Of a stretch of 52,479 bases of DNA, positions 9,808 through 19,189 are shown one piece after another. This DNA is from Gammaproteobacteria bacterium (GTDB lineage Bacteria; Pseudomonadota; Gammaproteobacteria; Methylococcales; Methylomonadaceae), in the NCBI GenBank assembly GCA_018830325.1, contig JAHJSQ010000057.1, positions 1-52,479 on the forward strand, written 5' to 3'. A program made the position numbers and the translations under genes. Under the pieces are notes generated by a model. That model was not told the origin of the DNA. It ran no database searches and saw only the letters and a program-made list of their open reading frames with translations. How positions within the stretch are numbered: the first letter of the stretch is position 1; each line of letters starts with the position of its first letter.

Positions 9808-10467
9808 ATGCGACTATTATTGGTCGAAGACGATGAAATTCTGGGCGACGGCATACAAGCCGGCCTAACGATGGAAGGCTATGCCGTCGATTGGCTTAGG
9901 AACGGCGCGCAAGCTGATGAAGCACTGAAATCCAACAGTTATGAACTGATTGTAATGGATCTTAATCTGCCGGGTATGGACGGCTTAAACCTGCTTTCCG
10001 AGATCAGAAAACGAAAAGATGAAACTCCGGTCTTGATCTTAACGGCGCGGGACGGCATCGACGATCGAGTTACTTTACTCGATAGCGGCGCCGACGACTT
10101 TGTTGTTAAACCGTTCGATTTATCGGAAGTCTGCGCCCGCCTACGAGCACTAGCCAGAAGACAGGCGGGGCGAAGCGTCTCTCAAATCGAACACAAAGGC
10201 ATCGTGCTGGATCCCGCAGCGCATACCGTCACTGTCCATAACACCCCGGTTAATTTATCGCAAAAGGAATTCGGCATTTTAAATTTTTTAATGAATAATA
10301 TCGGCAAGGTCGTTTCCAAGGCACGCATCGAGGAAGCCTTATATTCCTGGGGTTCTGAAATAGAAAGCAATACTGTCGAAGTGCATATCCACCATTTGCG
10401 CAAAAAGCTAGGCTCGGATTACATCCGCACGGTCAGAGGCGTCGGCTACATCCTCGATGAGAATTAA
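9808..10467 (+). CDS. OmpR-family response regulator, QseB-like
   Basis: This 219-residue regulator has a receiver domain (acid pair E7/D8-D9, phosphoacceptor D51 in VMDLNLPGMDG, conserved lysine K101 in VKPFD) and a C-terminal winged-helix DNA-binding domain ending VRGVGYILDEN. The text is closest to the QseB/PmrA/TctD branch. The start is ATG 9808, which gives MRLLLVEDDE; the upstream frame from 9757 has no family resemblance. Its stop TAA shares a base with the kinase ATG at 10467, so the pair is translationally coupled. The stimulus is unknown. Confidence 0.93.
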   Translation: MRLLLVEDDEILGDGIQAGLTMEGYAVDWLRNGAQADEALKSNSYELIVMDLNLPGMDGLNLLSEIRKRKDETPVLILTARDGIDDRVTLLDSGADDFVVKPFDLSEVCARLRALARRQAGRSVSQIEHKGIVLDPAAHTVTVHNTPVNLSQKEFGILNFLMNNIGKVVSKARIEEALYSWGSEIESNTVEVHIHHLRKKLGSDYIRTVRGVGYILDEN

Positions 10468-11921
10468 TGCGTTACTCACTTAAAGGCGTGCTGCTGTTTG
10501 CATTGCTTTCGGCAACGATAGTCATCTGGGCCGTTACGGCATATATTAGTTATAAAGTCACACGCGATGAAGTCGTAAAACTATTCAATGCGGAACTCGA
10601 ACAATCGGCTCAAGCTTTATATTCGTTCGTCGGACAATTGCTCTATAAAGGCTCTCTGAATGAATTGTGGGACTTAGACAGCCCTGAAAAAACGCCGCTA
10701 CCCGACCAGCAACTCACGCAATTACGTAAAAAAATATCGTTTCAATTGATCGATAAGACCGAGGGCTTGATTTTAAGGTCGAAAACCGCACCCAAGCAGC
10801 CGATGTCGCATTCTACAAACGGCTACACCAAAACCGAGGTAGCGGGACATACCTGGCATGTTTTCAGCGTTTCCAATGATGAAGACGAATATATCGTTCA
10901 TGTCGGTCAACGTGACGATATCCGTCAGGAATTGAAAGACGAAATCGCCAATCATTTGATCAAACCATTATTGATCAGCTTGCCTTTATTCGGACTGGTC
11001 ATTTGGATCATTGTCGGCCGCTCGCTCAAACCGGTCAATCGCCTGGCACGGCAACTAGCGAAGCGTGAGGCTAATTACCTGAAGCCATTATCGACGCGCT
11101 GGCTTCCAACTGAAATCATACCAGTAGTCGAGGCCTTGAACACTTTATTCATTCAGCTTGAGAAAGCCTTTGAAAACGAACGGCGCTTTACTGCGGATGC
11201 TTCGCATGAACTTAAAACTCCTCTCGCCGGTTTGTTGACTCAAGCCCAAGTCGCGATAAAAACAACCGATGACGGCGTCCGACAACAAGCATTAAGCCGT
11301 ATTGAACAAGCAGTGAAACGCATGACCGGTCTTGTTCAACAGTTATTGACTTTTTCGCGCATCGAATCGGATCCCAGTTATTTGACAAAACAACCAATCA
11401 AATTGAGCAATGAAATTATTCAAATCATTGCCGAAATGGAGCCGGAGGCTCATAAAAAACAAATTACCATGGGCTTTGATAACGACACAGACGGTTTGGT
11501 CATGGTTAATTCGTTACTCATCACGATCTTAATAAGAAATATTGTCGATAACGCAATCAAATACACCCCAAGAGGCGGCAAAATATTGATCAGCCTAACC
11601 GCTAAAGCAAACCGCCCTTGTTTATGTGTCGAAGACTCGGGGCCGGGCATTCCGGCCGAACAGCTCGAAAATGCGTATCAACGTTTTTACCGTTGCGTCG
11701 AAACCGCCAACCATACCCAGGGCAGCGGTCTCGGCTTATCAATGGTAAAAAGAATCGCGGTCTTGCATCATGCCGAATTACAGATGACTCAATCCCGCTT
11801 TGGCGGCTTGAGTATCGCGTTACTCTTTCCGGCCCCACAAACCGATTACCCGGTTGCCCCAAACATCAATCCGGATTTTTTTAACAAACCGCCTTATGCT
11901 TGGCATCAACTAAAAAAATAA
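10467..11921 (+). CDS. Sensor histidine kinase, QseC-like
   Basis: This 484-residue inner-membrane kinase partners the regulator just upstream. Transmembrane segments lie at about 7-28 and 166-184, enclosing a periplasmic sensor region of about 135 residues. A HAMP linker follows, then the H-box FTADASHELKTPLAG with phosphorylated H247, the N-box DNAIKYTPRGG, and the G1/G2 boxes EDSGPGIP and GSGLGLSMVKR. All catalytic motifs are intact. The tail after about 455 is proline-rich. The periplasmic region does not let me name the signal. Confidence 0.93.
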   Translation: MRYSLKGVLLFALLSATIVIWAVTAYISYKVTRDEVVKLFNAELEQSAQALYSFVGQLLYKGSLNELWDLDSPEKTPLPDQQLTQLRKKISFQLIDKTEGLILRSKTAPKQPMSHSTNGYTKTEVAGHTWHVFSVSNDEDEYIVHVGQRDDIRQELKDEIANHLIKPLLISLPLFGLVIWIIVGRSLKPVNRLARQLAKREANYLKPLSTRWLPTEIIPVVEALNTLFIQLEKAFENERRFTADASHELKTPLAGLLTQAQVAIKTTDDGVRQQALSRIEQAVKRMTGLVQQLLTFSRIESDPSYLTKQPIKLSNEIIQIIAEMEPEAHKKQITMGFDNDTDGLVMVNSLLITILIRNIVDNAIKYTPRGGKILISLTAKANRPCLCVEDSGPGIPAEQLENAYQRFYRCVETANHTQGSGLGLSMVKRIAVLHHAELQMTQSRFGGLSIALLFPAPQTDYPVAPNINPDFFNKPPYAWHQLKK

Positions 11922-12111
11922 GGCATCGCTTATCGGCATTCGATAGCATTAGGGTTTGGTCATAAATATACCCATCGCAGATCAAAATTCGGTACCGGGG
12001 TGCCCGTTAAAGGCCTAGCACCTTAATTACTCAAAATAGTTAGCGATAGCCAATGGACTACGGAACTTAGGGCTGGGCCTGCCAAGCGAGCTACTAAACC
12101 CTCGACAAAGC
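11922..12111. other. Intergenic region filled by a chimeric repeat
   Basis: The gap between the convergent kinase and hydrolase genes is almost entirely occupied by the composite repeat at 11967-12146. Nothing else is recognisable. Confidence 0.5.
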
Positions 12112-12146
12112 TCATAACTCCAGGAAGTTATTTTTCACGAAATCCT
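11967..12146 (-). mobile_element. Chimeric element: family 1 end + 64-bp family 3 unit + family 2 end
   Basis: Read on the plus strand, 11967-12013 is the right end of family 1 in reverse (TATACCCATCGCAGATCAAA then CGGTACCGGGG). 12014-12077 is a 64-bp family 3 palindromic unit bounded by CCTAGCACC and GGGCTGGG. 12078-12146 is one end of family 2, with AACTCCAGGAAGTTATTTTT and ACGAAATCCT. The missing halves suggest recombination between two family 1 and 2 elements that each carried a family 3 unit. The family 2 end overlaps the 3' end of the hydrolase gene and supplies its stop codon. Confidence 0.65.
12014..12077. repeat. Family 3 palindromic unit (64 bp), copy i
   Basis: Bounded by CCTAGCACCTTAATT and CTTAGGGCTGGG, imperfect inverted repeats. 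It has the same length and the same internal order (a CCATAG/CTATGG-like core) as the unit at 19286-19349. Confidence 0.6.
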
Positions 12147-12999
12147 TAGGCTCTTCGACAACCGTATTGCATAACTCGCCAATACCTTCGATTTCAATGC
12201 GAACCGTTTGCCCAGACTTCAAATAACCGCGCGGTTTCATTTTAACGCCGACGCCCGACGGCGTGCCGGTTGCAATGACATCGCCAGGCTCGAGCGTCAT
12301 TACTTGACTCAAATAAGCAATCATTTGATAGCAATTAAAAATCATGTGCCGAGTATTGGAGTTTTGACGTAATTCATCATTAACCCAGGTCTTGATCGTC
12401 AAATTATGCGGATCGATGATTTCATCCGGCGTGACTAGCCATGGCCCGAGCGGGCCATGTGTATCGAATGATTTACCTAGCGTCATCGTAGGCGAACGAG
12501 CCTGCCAATCCCTAACCGACACATCGTTGGCGATCGTGAAACCAGCGATGACTTGATGCGCTTGTTCCTGGGGCACATGACGGCAACGCTTGCCGATTAC
12601 AAATGCCAACTCGCCCTCATAATCCAGTTTTTCCGATACCTTAGGCCGATGAATCGTTTCACCGCTACCGATTACACAAGTTGTTTGCTTATTGAAAAAT
12701 GTCGGGTATTCGGGTTTTTCCTTACCGGTTTCCTCAATGTGTTCGGCATAATTGAGACTAATCGCCAAATATTTACCTGGTCTCGGCACCGGTGCGTGCA
12801 CTTTTACCTCTGTAAATGGCAGGCGATGCGAACCTGAATCAATGAGTTTTTGCAACGCCTCCAATGCCGACGTTCCAGCACTCAGAAATTCGCTCATCGA
12901 GGCCGGAAGCGCACTGCCCCCGAAACCATCGACGACTTCATCGTCAACGACAGCACCAATTCGTGTTTGCCGATTATGCGTAAAAGTAATTAATTTCAT
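12112..12999 (-). CDS. Fumarylacetoacetate hydrolase family protein
   Basis: The 295-residue protein belongs to the FAH superfamily, which cleaves or decarboxylates beta-diketo acids in aromatic-acid catabolism and related side reactions. Family motifs are YEGELAFVIGKRCRHVP (metal-binding glutamates), VRDWQ, GKSFDTHGPLGPW and ATGTPSGVGV. ATG 12999 gives MKLITFTHN, the normal family beginning; the frame extends upstream to 13089 without resemblance. The last 11 residues, KDFVKNNFLEL, and the stop codon are encoded by the end of a family 2 repeat, after the usual family end at IEIEGIGELCNTVVEE. The exact substrate cannot be named. A single gene with no catabolic neighbours. Confidence 0.88.
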   Translation of the reverse strand: MKLITFTHNRQTRIGAVVDDEVVDGFGGSALPASMSEFLSAGTSALEALQKLIDSGSHRLPFTEVKVHAPVPRPGKYLAISLNYAEHIEETGKEKPEYPTFFNKQTTCVIGSGETIHRPKVSEKLDYEGELAFVIGKRCRHVPQEQAHQVIAGFTIANDVSVRDWQARSPTMTLGKSFDTHGPLGPWLVTPDEIIDPHNLTIKTWVNDELRQNSNTRHMIFNCYQMIAYLSQVMTLEPGDVIATGTPSGVGVKMKPRGYLKSGQTVRIEIEGIGELCNTVVEEPKDFVKNNFLEL

Positions 13000-13099
13000 C
13001 GTTTGCTTCGTCCTGCCATTGTAATGAGACATTAATTTTAAATGATCCGGTATAAGGAAAACACGTCTCATTGGTTTTAGTCCATTCAACCTAGTCCCT

Positions 13100-13160
13100 T
13101 TATACTCAAAAAATGGCTAACTTTAAGAAGGTATGGGTGTGGCTAGCAAGGATGTCGGCT
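13100..13160 (+). repeat. Dispersed intergenic repeat, copy 2
   Basis: Matches 150-212 in word order (TATA-TCAAAAA, TTTAAGAAGGTA, GCTAGCAA) with about three quarters identity by eye. It lies in the gap between the divergent hydrolase and trp genes. Confidence 0.45.
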
Positions 13161-13247
13161 TCTACCACGAATGAGCCTGACGCCATTATTCAACCCGGCA
13201 TTTTCTAAACCGTTACTTTTACCTTAGAAGCGCCGCCTATTCTTATA

Positions 13248-13253
13248 TATAAT
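13248..13253 (+). promoter_or_regulatory. Possible -10 element of the trp operon
   Basis: TATAAT lies 72 bp upstream of the trpE ATG. A -35 at the ideal distance is weak (CTTAGA about 19 bp away). Downstream, GGACGG and CCGTCC form an inverted pair at about 13270-13295, but I see no Trp-rich leader peptide and no classic attenuator. Confidence 0.35.
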
Positions 13254-13325
13254 GTGCCGACCGGCGAAAGGACGGTTTCGTTTTAAGACCCGTCCGTGCG
13301 TCATCAACTTTTGCTGACAACCACA

Positions 13326-14813
13326 ATGACACCCGAACAATTTAAACAGCATGCCCGGCAAGGCTACAACCGAATCCCGATCAGCCGGGAAATTCTCGCA
13401 GATTTGGACACGCCGCTCAGCGCTTATCTAAAACTGGCCGACGGTCCCTATTCGTATTTATTCGAATCCGTACACGGCGGCGAGCAGTGGGGCCGCTATT
13501 CGATTATCGGCTTGCCTTGTCGAACTGTCGTTAAAGTTATCGGCAATGAAATCCGGGTTGAACGAGACGGCGAAACCATTGAAATATTGATTCATGAAAA
13601 CCCACTGGTCTGGATCGAAACATTCAAAGATCGTTACAAAGTCCCCGATATCGAAGGATCGCCACGCTTCAACGGCGGACTAGTCGGTTATTTCGGCTAT
13701 GAAACCATCGGCTATATCGAACCTCGACTCAAATCGACGAACAAACCGGACCCGCTTGGCACGCCCGACATATTACTAATGGTGTCCGAAGAAATACTGG
13801 TCTTCGATAATTTATCCGGAAAACTGCTGCTCTTGACTCATGCCGACCCCGAGCAAGACAATGCTTACCAAGACGCCGTAAATCGCCTGGAGGATTTGGC
13901 AGTCCGGCTACGAGAACAAAAAGCGCGTTCCGAAACTCACAAAGCGCCGAAACAAGTCGAGGAATCGCATTTCGTTTCCGGCTTCACGCAACAAGGTTTC
14001 GAACAAGCCGTGTTGAAAGCGAAAGAATACATCGTCGACGGCGATATCATGCAAGTTGTACTGTCGCAACGCTTGTCGATCCCGTATAGCGCCTCGCCGC
14101 TTAATTTATACCGCGCGTTACGTTGTCTGAATCCTTCGCCGTATATGTATTTTCTAAATCTCGAGAATTTTCATATCGTCGGTTCGTCGCCCGAGATCTT
14201 GGTACGCCTCGAAGACGGCACGGTCACTGTTCGTCCGATCGCCGGAACCCGCCCGCGTGGCGCGACGCACGAGCAAGATATTGACCTGGAACAGGAGCTG
14301 CTTGCCGACCCGAAAGAACTGGCCGAACATTTGATGTTGATCGATCTCGGCCGCAACGACGCTGGCCGCGTCTCGCGTACCGGCACCGTGCAACTTACCG
14401 ACAAAATGATCGTCGAACGTTATTCGCATGTCATGCATATCGTCTCTAACGTCACTGGAGAGTTGCAAGAAGGCAAAAACGCCTTCGATGTCTTGGCTGC
14501 GACATTTCCGGCCGGCACGGTTAGCGGCGCGCCGAAAATCCGCGCGATGGAAATCATCGATGAACTGGAACCGGTCAAGCGCGGCGTCTATTCGGGCGCG
14601 GTCGGTTATATCGCGTGGTCGGGCAATCTCGATACCGCGATCGCGATCCGCACCGCTGTGATCAAGGATAAAACCCTGCACATTCAAGCAGGCGCCGGCA
14701 TCGTTTACGATTCGGTGCCGATTAACGAATGGGAAGAGACGATGAACAAAGGCCGAGCCGTATTCCGAGCCGTCAGCATGGCCGAGGCAGGCTTGGAAGG
14801 AGAACAATCATGA
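13326..14813 (+). CDS. trpE: Anthranilate synthase component I
   Basis: TrpE converts chorismate to anthranilate using ammonia delivered by TrpG, the first committed step to tryptophan. The 495 residues contain the N-terminal feedback region ([21 protein letters not shown], like the LLES element that binds Trp), then the chorismate-binding domain with [42 protein letters not shown] and [14 protein letters not shown] 13326 is chosen; an upstream GTG at 13296 adds ten residues without family support. The stop overlaps the trpG start as ATGA. Confidence 0.96.
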   Translation: MTPEQFKQHARQGYNRIPISREILADLDTPLSAYLKLADGPYSYLFESVHGGEQWGRYSIIGLPCRTVVKVIGNEIRVERDGETIEILIHENPLVWIETFKDRYKVPDIEGSPRFNGGLVGYFGYETIGYIEPRLKSTNKPDPLGTPDILLMVSEEILVFDNLSGKLLLLTHADPEQDNAYQDAVNRLEDLAVRLREQKARSETHKAPKQVEESHFVSGFTQQGFEQAVLKAKEYIVDGDIMQVVLSQRLSIPYSASPLNLYRALRCLNPSPYMYFLNLENFHIVGSSPEILVRLEDGTVTVRPIAGTRPRGATHEQDIDLEQELLADPKELAEHLMLIDLGRNDAGRVSRTGTVQLTDKMIVERYSHVMHIVSNVTGELQEGKNAFDVLAATFPAGTVSGAPKIRAMEIIDELEPVKRGVYSGAVGYIAWSGNLDTAIAIRTAVIKDKTLHIQAGAGIVYDSVPINEWEETMNKGRAVFRAVSMAEAGLEGEQS

Positions 14814-15400
14814 GCGCCGTCAAACTGGTTATGATCGATAATTACGATTCGTTCACTTATAACCTGGTGCAATATTTCGGCGAACTCGGCGCCGATGTCA
14901 CGGTCGTACGCAACGACGAAGTCACCGTGACAGACATCGAACGCCTGGCGCCCGATAAAGTCGTCATTTCTCCGGGGCCTTGCACACCTAACGAGGCCGG
15001 AATTTCGGTCGAAGCGATATTGAAATTCGCGGGCCGTTTTCCGATTCTAGGCGTGTGCCTCGGCCATCAAAGTATTGGACATGCTTTCGGAGGCAACATC
15101 ATCCATGCCAAAAGCATTATGCATGGTAAAACATCACCGGTTTATCACAACGATATTGGAGTATTCAAAAGACTGAACAACCCGTTTACCGCAACACGTT
15201 ATCATTCATTGGTCATCGATCAAGCCACGCTGCCGGAGCACCTTGAAATCACGGCGTGGACTCAGGACGAAACCGGCAATATCGAAGAAATCATGGGCGT
15301 CCGCCATAAAATATTTGATATCGAAGGCGTGCAGTTTCATCCGGAATCGATCTTGACTGAACACGGCCACGATCTGCTGCGAAACTTTTTGGACAGATAA
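14810..15400 (+). CDS. trpG: Anthranilate synthase component II (glutamine amidotransferase)
   Basis: TrpG hydrolyses glutamine and channels ammonia to TrpE. The 196-residue class I amidotransferase shows [12 protein letters not shown] at the start, SPGPCTP (54-60), the nucleophile C83 in GVCLGHQ, and the His-Glu pair in VQFHPESI. Its ATG overlaps the trpE stop by four bases, and a strong GGAAGGAG lies just before it, so coupled translation is expected. It may also serve PabB, as in some gammaproteobacteria, which cannot be judged here. Confidence 0.96.
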   Translation: MSAVKLVMIDNYDSFTYNLVQYFGELGADVTVVRNDEVTVTDIERLAPDKVVISPGPCTPNEAGISVEAILKFAGRFPILGVCLGHQSIGHAFGGNIIHAKSIMHGKTSPVYHNDIGVFKRLNNPFTATRYHSLVIDQATLPEHLEITAWTQDETGNIEEIMGVRHKIFDIEGVQFHPESILTEHGHDLLRNFLDR

Positions 15401-15487
15401 ATGAAGCTCATCCTACGATAAAATTCGTAAAATACCCGATTCATTGATCCGATTTCCAACTACCGACGAGAATATTAGCCAAACACT

Positions 15488-16522
15488 ATGGATCTCAAAC
15501 AAGCTCTACAAGCTCTCCTGACCAAGCATAATCTCAATCACGAGCAAATGCGCGATGTGATGCGCATTATCATGACCGGCGGTGCGACCGATGCTCAAAT
15601 CGCCGCATTCTTAATTGCGTTACGCTGCAAAGGAGAAACCATCGAAGAAATCGTCGCTGCTGTCGAAGTGATGCGCGAATTAGCCGACACCATTGAAATC
15701 AGCGGCGAGCATGTCGTGGACACATGCGGAACGGGAGGAGACGGTGCAAACACATTCAATATTTCGACGGCCAGCGCTTTCGTCGTTGCGGCAGCCGGAG
15801 GCAAAGTCGCCAAACACGGCAATCGTTCGGTTTCCAGCCGCACCGGCAGTGCTGACGTGTTGGAAGCGGCCGGTGTCAACCTGGACTTAAGCCACGAACA
15901 AGTCATCCGCTGCGTCAATGAAGTCGGCGTCGGTTTTTTATTCGCACCGAAACATCACGGCGCGATGAAATATTCGGTCGGTCCTCGCCAAGAAATGGGC
16001 GTTCGGACACTATTCAACTTATTGGGTCCATTATCCAATCCGGCTAAGACACCGAATCAATTGATCGGCGTCTATGCAAAAGAATGGGTTCGGCCGATGA
16101 CCGAGGTTCTGAAAAAACTCGGCAGCCGCCATGTCATCGTGGTCAGTGCAGAAGACGGACTCGATGAAATCAGCATTGCCTCATCGACCTCGGTGGCGGA
16201 ATTGAAAAACGGCAATATCAATTGCTACACGATCACGCCTGTTCAATTCGGTCTCAAGCGAGGCAATCTGGAAGAGCTCGCGGTCGATAGTGCCGCCGAC
16301 AGTCTAGCTATGATTTACTCGGCACTCGACAATCAACCGGGACCTGCCCGAGACATCGTCGCGCTCAATGCCGGTGCGGCAATTTATGCGGCCGGCCTAA
16401 CCGACAACTTACATTCCGGCGTTCATAAAGCTCAAATAGCCATTGAAAGCGGCATGGCAAAAGCGAAATTGAATACATTCATCGAATTTTCCAACGCGCT
16501 AACTTCAAGCGAATCATCATGA
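15488..16522 (+). CDS. trpD: Anthranilate phosphoribosyltransferase
   Basis: TrpD attaches the phosphoribosyl group of PRPP to anthranilate. The 344-residue protein has the family motif [11 protein letters not shown] at 81-91, [50 protein letters not shown] in the middle, and a normal length. It follows trpG after 87 bp without a visible terminator. The stop shares bases with the trpC ATG. Confidence 0.96.
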   Translation: MDLKQALQALLTKHNLNHEQMRDVMRIIMTGGATDAQIAAFLIALRCKGETIEEIVAAVEVMRELADTIEISGEHVVDTCGTGGDGANTFNISTASAFVVAAAGGKVAKHGNRSVSSRTGSADVLEAAGVNLDLSHEQVIRCVNEVGVGFLFAPKHHGAMKYSVGPRQEMGVRTLFNLLGPLSNPAKTPNQLIGVYAKEWVRPMTEVLKKLGSRHVIVVSAEDGLDEISIASSTSVAELKNGNINCYTITPVQFGLKRGNLEELAVDSAADSLAMIYSALDNQPGPARDIVALNAGAAIYAAGLTDNLHSGVHKAQIAIESGMAKAKLNTFIEFSNALTSSESS

Positions 16523-17322
16523 CCGATACTCCCGATATTCTAAAAAAAATCCTAGATACCAAAGCCGACGAAATCGCACGCCGCAAGCTGAACACGACGG
16601 TTGACATGCTGCGTGAAATTGCGGGCGGGGTCGAAGGCCCGCGCGGATTCGCCGCCGCACTACAGAGCAAGGTTGCCGCAAAGAAACCTGCGATCATCGC
16701 CGAAGTCAAAAAAGCCTCGCCGAGTAAGGGCGTGATCCGCGAAAACTTCGACCCGGTCGCGATCGGCCAGGATTATGCGATGAACGGAGCCGCCTGCCTG
16801 TCGGTCCTGACCGATAAGGAATATTTCCAAGGCAGCGAAGTCTATCTGCAAATGGTTAGGGAACGCTGTCCGTTGCCTGTGCTGCGCAAGGATTTCATGA
16901 TCGACCCTTACCAGGTCTTCGAAGCGCGCGCCTTAGGCGCCGATTGCATTTTGCTGATAGTCGCCGCACTCGACGATGCGCAAATGCACGAATTAGCGAA
17001 CACCGCGAACGAATTGGGCATGGACGTTCTAGTCGAAGTGCATGACGCAGATGAATTGCAACGCGCGCTAACACTCGACACACCACTCATCGGCATCAAC
17101 AACCGCAACTTGAGAACCTTCGAAACCTCGCTGCAAACGACGCTGGACTTAAAAGATCAAATCCCTGAGAACCGCATCATCATTACCGAAAGCGGCATTC
17201 ACACGCCTGAAGACGTCAAGCTGATGACCGACAACGCTATCTATGCCTTCCTGGTCGGCGAAGCCTTCATGCGCGCGCCAAGCCCCGGACAAAAAATGCG
17301 CGAATTGTTCGAATTGCCGTAA
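16519..17322 (+). CDS. trpC: Indole-3-glycerol-phosphate synthase
   Basis: TrpC closes the indole ring from carboxyphenylaminodeoxyribulose phosphate. The 267 residues form the expected TIM barrel: [13 protein letters not shown] with the substrate-binding lysines, [43 protein letters not shown] and ITESGI. It is monofunctional, not fused to TrpF. Its ATG overlaps the trpD stop (ATGA). trpF, trpB and trpA are not in the window. Confidence 0.96.
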   Translation: MTDTPDILKKILDTKADEIARRKLNTTVDMLREIAGGVEGPRGFAAALQSKVAAKKPAIIAEVKKASPSKGVIRENFDPVAIGQDYAMNGAACLSVLTDKEYFQGSEVYLQMVRERCPLPVLRKDFMIDPYQVFEARALGADCILLIVAALDDAQMHELANTANELGMDVLVEVHDADELQRALTLDTPLIGINNRNLRTFETSLQTTLDLKDQIPENRIIITESGIHTPEDVKLMTDNAIYAFLVGEAFMRAPSPGQKMRELFELP

Positions 17323-17377
17323 ATTTGTCGTTTGAATTCAATACTCTTCGAAATCCTGGAAATATTAGACCCTAAAC

Positions 17378-18478
17378 ATGCCTAGGTTAGACAGCATTTC
17401 CATTAATGGTTACAAGTCGATCAAAAATTTAGATAATTTTAAACTGACTAACCTCAACATTTTATTGGGTGCAAATGGCGCAGGGAAAAGTAACTTTATT
17501 TCCGTGTTCAAATTTCTGGCAAATATGTATGACCGGAATTTGCAGGATTATGTGCAAACCAATGGCGGCCCGGATTCCTTATTGCATTACGGGCGAAAAA
17601 AAACCAAGTCTATTCATATGGAGTTTTATTTTGCGCACAATGGCTATGAATTCAGCTTAAAGCCTACTTTGGACAATCGATTGATTTTTGCTTTCGAAAA
17701 ACTTTGGTTCACTGGTTATATTGCTTATGACGGCTCTCCCCGTTTTCCGTCAGATTCAATCATTCAATTCGGAGAGAGCGAGGCTGCTCTTAAAAATTCC
17801 TCCGATAAGTATGCGCAATATATCAAACCTGCCATCGCAAGCTGGCGCGTTTATCATTTTCACGATACCAGCGATACCGCAACGGTTAAACAGATTCATT
17901 CTGCAACGGACAATCTGAAACTTAAAACCGATGCCGCAAACTTGGCCGCTTTTTTAATGCGCTTAAAACGCGTCTACCCTGAAAATTACCAGCAAATCGT
18001 CAGCACTATTCGTTTGGTTGCGCCATTTTTCGCTGATTTCTTGCACCGGGAAGATACCGATCATGTTCAACTGGAATGGTTCGAGCAAGGCAATCCCGAC
18101 ACACCGTTTAAAGCGCATGTTTTATCGGACGGCACGTTGAGATTTATCTGCTTGGCCACTTTGTTGCTGCAGCCATTTCGGTTGATGAGCGACACCCTAT
18201 TGATCGACGAACCGGAATTAGGTCTGCACCCCTACGCACTCGCCATTCTCGCCGATTTAATCAAAAGGGCGTCCGAGCAAAAGCAACTTATCATTTCGAC
18301 GCAATCCGTCGAACTGATTGAACACTTTTCGGCTAACGACATCATCGTTGTAGACAGGGTAAACAACGCATCTACATTCAAACGCCTGAATGAAGAGAAT
18401 CTAAAAGACTGGCTGGAAGATTATAGTCTTGGCGAATTATGGAAACAAAACATCATCGGCGGGAGACCGTCGCGATGA
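17378..18478 (+). CDS. OLD-like AAA (AAA_21) ATPase, partner of a TOPRIM-like protein
   Basis: This 366-residue ATPase has the SMC/ABC-like OLD ATPase layout. It begins with LDSISINGYKSIKNL, Walker A GANGAGKS is at 31-38, an insertion with no obvious motif spans about 60-240, the signature-like LSDGT is at 249-253, Walker B LLIDEPE at 274-280, and STQS near 307 as the distal histidine/serine region. It lacks the C-terminal TOPRIM nuclease of true OLD proteins; instead the next gene, overlapping by ATGA, encodes a TOPRIM-like protein. Paired ATPase and nuclease genes of this kind are typical of anti-phage or abortive-infection systems. The gene lies 55 bp downstream of trpC. Defence is an inference. 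Confidence 0.85.
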   Translation: MPRLDSISINGYKSIKNLDNFKLTNLNILLGANGAGKSNFISVFKFLANMYDRNLQDYVQTNGGPDSLLHYGRKKTKSIHMEFYFAHNGYEFSLKPTLDNRLIFAFEKLWFTGYIAYDGSPRFPSDSIIQFGESEAALKNSSDKYAQYIKPAIASWRVYHFHDTSDTATVKQIHSATDNLKLKTDAANLAAFLMRLKRVYPENYQQIVSTIRLVAPFFADFLHREDTDHVQLEWFEQGNPDTPFKAHVLSDGTLRFICLATLLLQPFRLMSDTLLIDEPELGLHPYALAILADLIKRASEQKQLIISTQSVELIEHFSANDIIVVDRVNNASTFKRLNEENLKDWLEDYSLGELWKQNIIGGRPSR

Positions 18479-19158
18479 AACGAATGTATGTAGTCTGCGA
18501 AGGCCAAACCGAAGAAACCTTCGTTCGCGATGTGATCGCCCCGATTTTTGCGCATCGGCAAATTTATATAACTGCGCGCTTGATTTCAACATCAAAAGGC
18601 CATAAAGGCGGCGGGTTAAATTATCAACGCGTCAAGAAATTCATCTTGAATAGCCTGAAAGAAGAAGCCGATACCATTATTACCACTTTCTTCGATTTAT
18701 ATGCATTGGATAATGGCTTTCCATCTTACGAGGAAGGCCGGAAAATTAGCGATGTGCATCAAAGAGTCGCCCGGCTTGAGGATGCTTTTAAAGCCGATGT
18801 CGTTAAGGAAAACGAACTCTATGCAGAGCGTTTTTCCCCCTATATACAGCCTTATGAATTTGAAGGGTTGCTGTTTACCGACATAGCAAAGCTAATTGAA
18901 TTAGAAACGTCTTGGGAAAAAGCTTTCAAAGAATTAAATGCCATCCGTGACTCGTTTAGTTCCCCTGAGCATATCAATGACGGTTATGAAACTAAACCTT
19001 CGGCTCGGATTAATGGAATTTTGCAAAAACCTTCATACCGTAAAATACGGCATGGCTCCTTAGCGATTAAAAATATCGGCATTGATAATTTGTGCGAACA
19101 GTGTACGCACTTTGCCGAGTGGTACCATAAATTAAATCAAATAAGATGTTCGGCCTAA
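18475..19158 (+). CDS. DUF4276 family protein, TOPRIM-like
   Basis: The 227-residue product starts MKRMYVVCEGQTEETFVRDV, where E9 and E13 in the EGxTE pattern resemble the first acidic motif of a TOPRIM fold. TTFFDLYALD (D74, D79) follows after a strand and fits the second acidic motif. QPYEFEGLLF at about 120 is typical of DUF4276. ATG 18475 is chosen because it overlaps the ATPase stop and has GGGAG 9 bases before it; the longer frame from 18439 has no such support. Together with the ATPase it would make a split OLD-type ATPase-nuclease. Nuclease activity is inferred from the motif pattern. Confidence 0.82.
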   Translation: MKRMYVVCEGQTEETFVRDVIAPIFAHRQIYITARLISTSKGHKGGGLNYQRVKKFILNSLKEEADTIITTFFDLYALDNGFPSYEEGRKISDVHQRVARLEDAFKADVVKENELYAERFSPYIQPYEFEGLLFTDIAKLIELETSWEKAFKELNAIRDSFSSPEHINDGYETKPSARINGILQKPSYRKIRHGSLAIKNIGIDNLCEQCTHFAEWYHKLNQIRCSA

Positions 19159-19189
19159 ATCCACTTCTTCAACCCAGTCGGTTTTATAA

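Noticed and set aside
13270-13325. trp leader attenuator
   Set aside because: A GGACGG/CCGTCC inverted pair is present, but no leader peptide with tandem Trp codons and no terminator T-run.
14154-14807. 217-residue open frame antisense to trpE
   Set aside because: It is a shadow of a clearly coding gene; arises from codon bias on the opposite strand.
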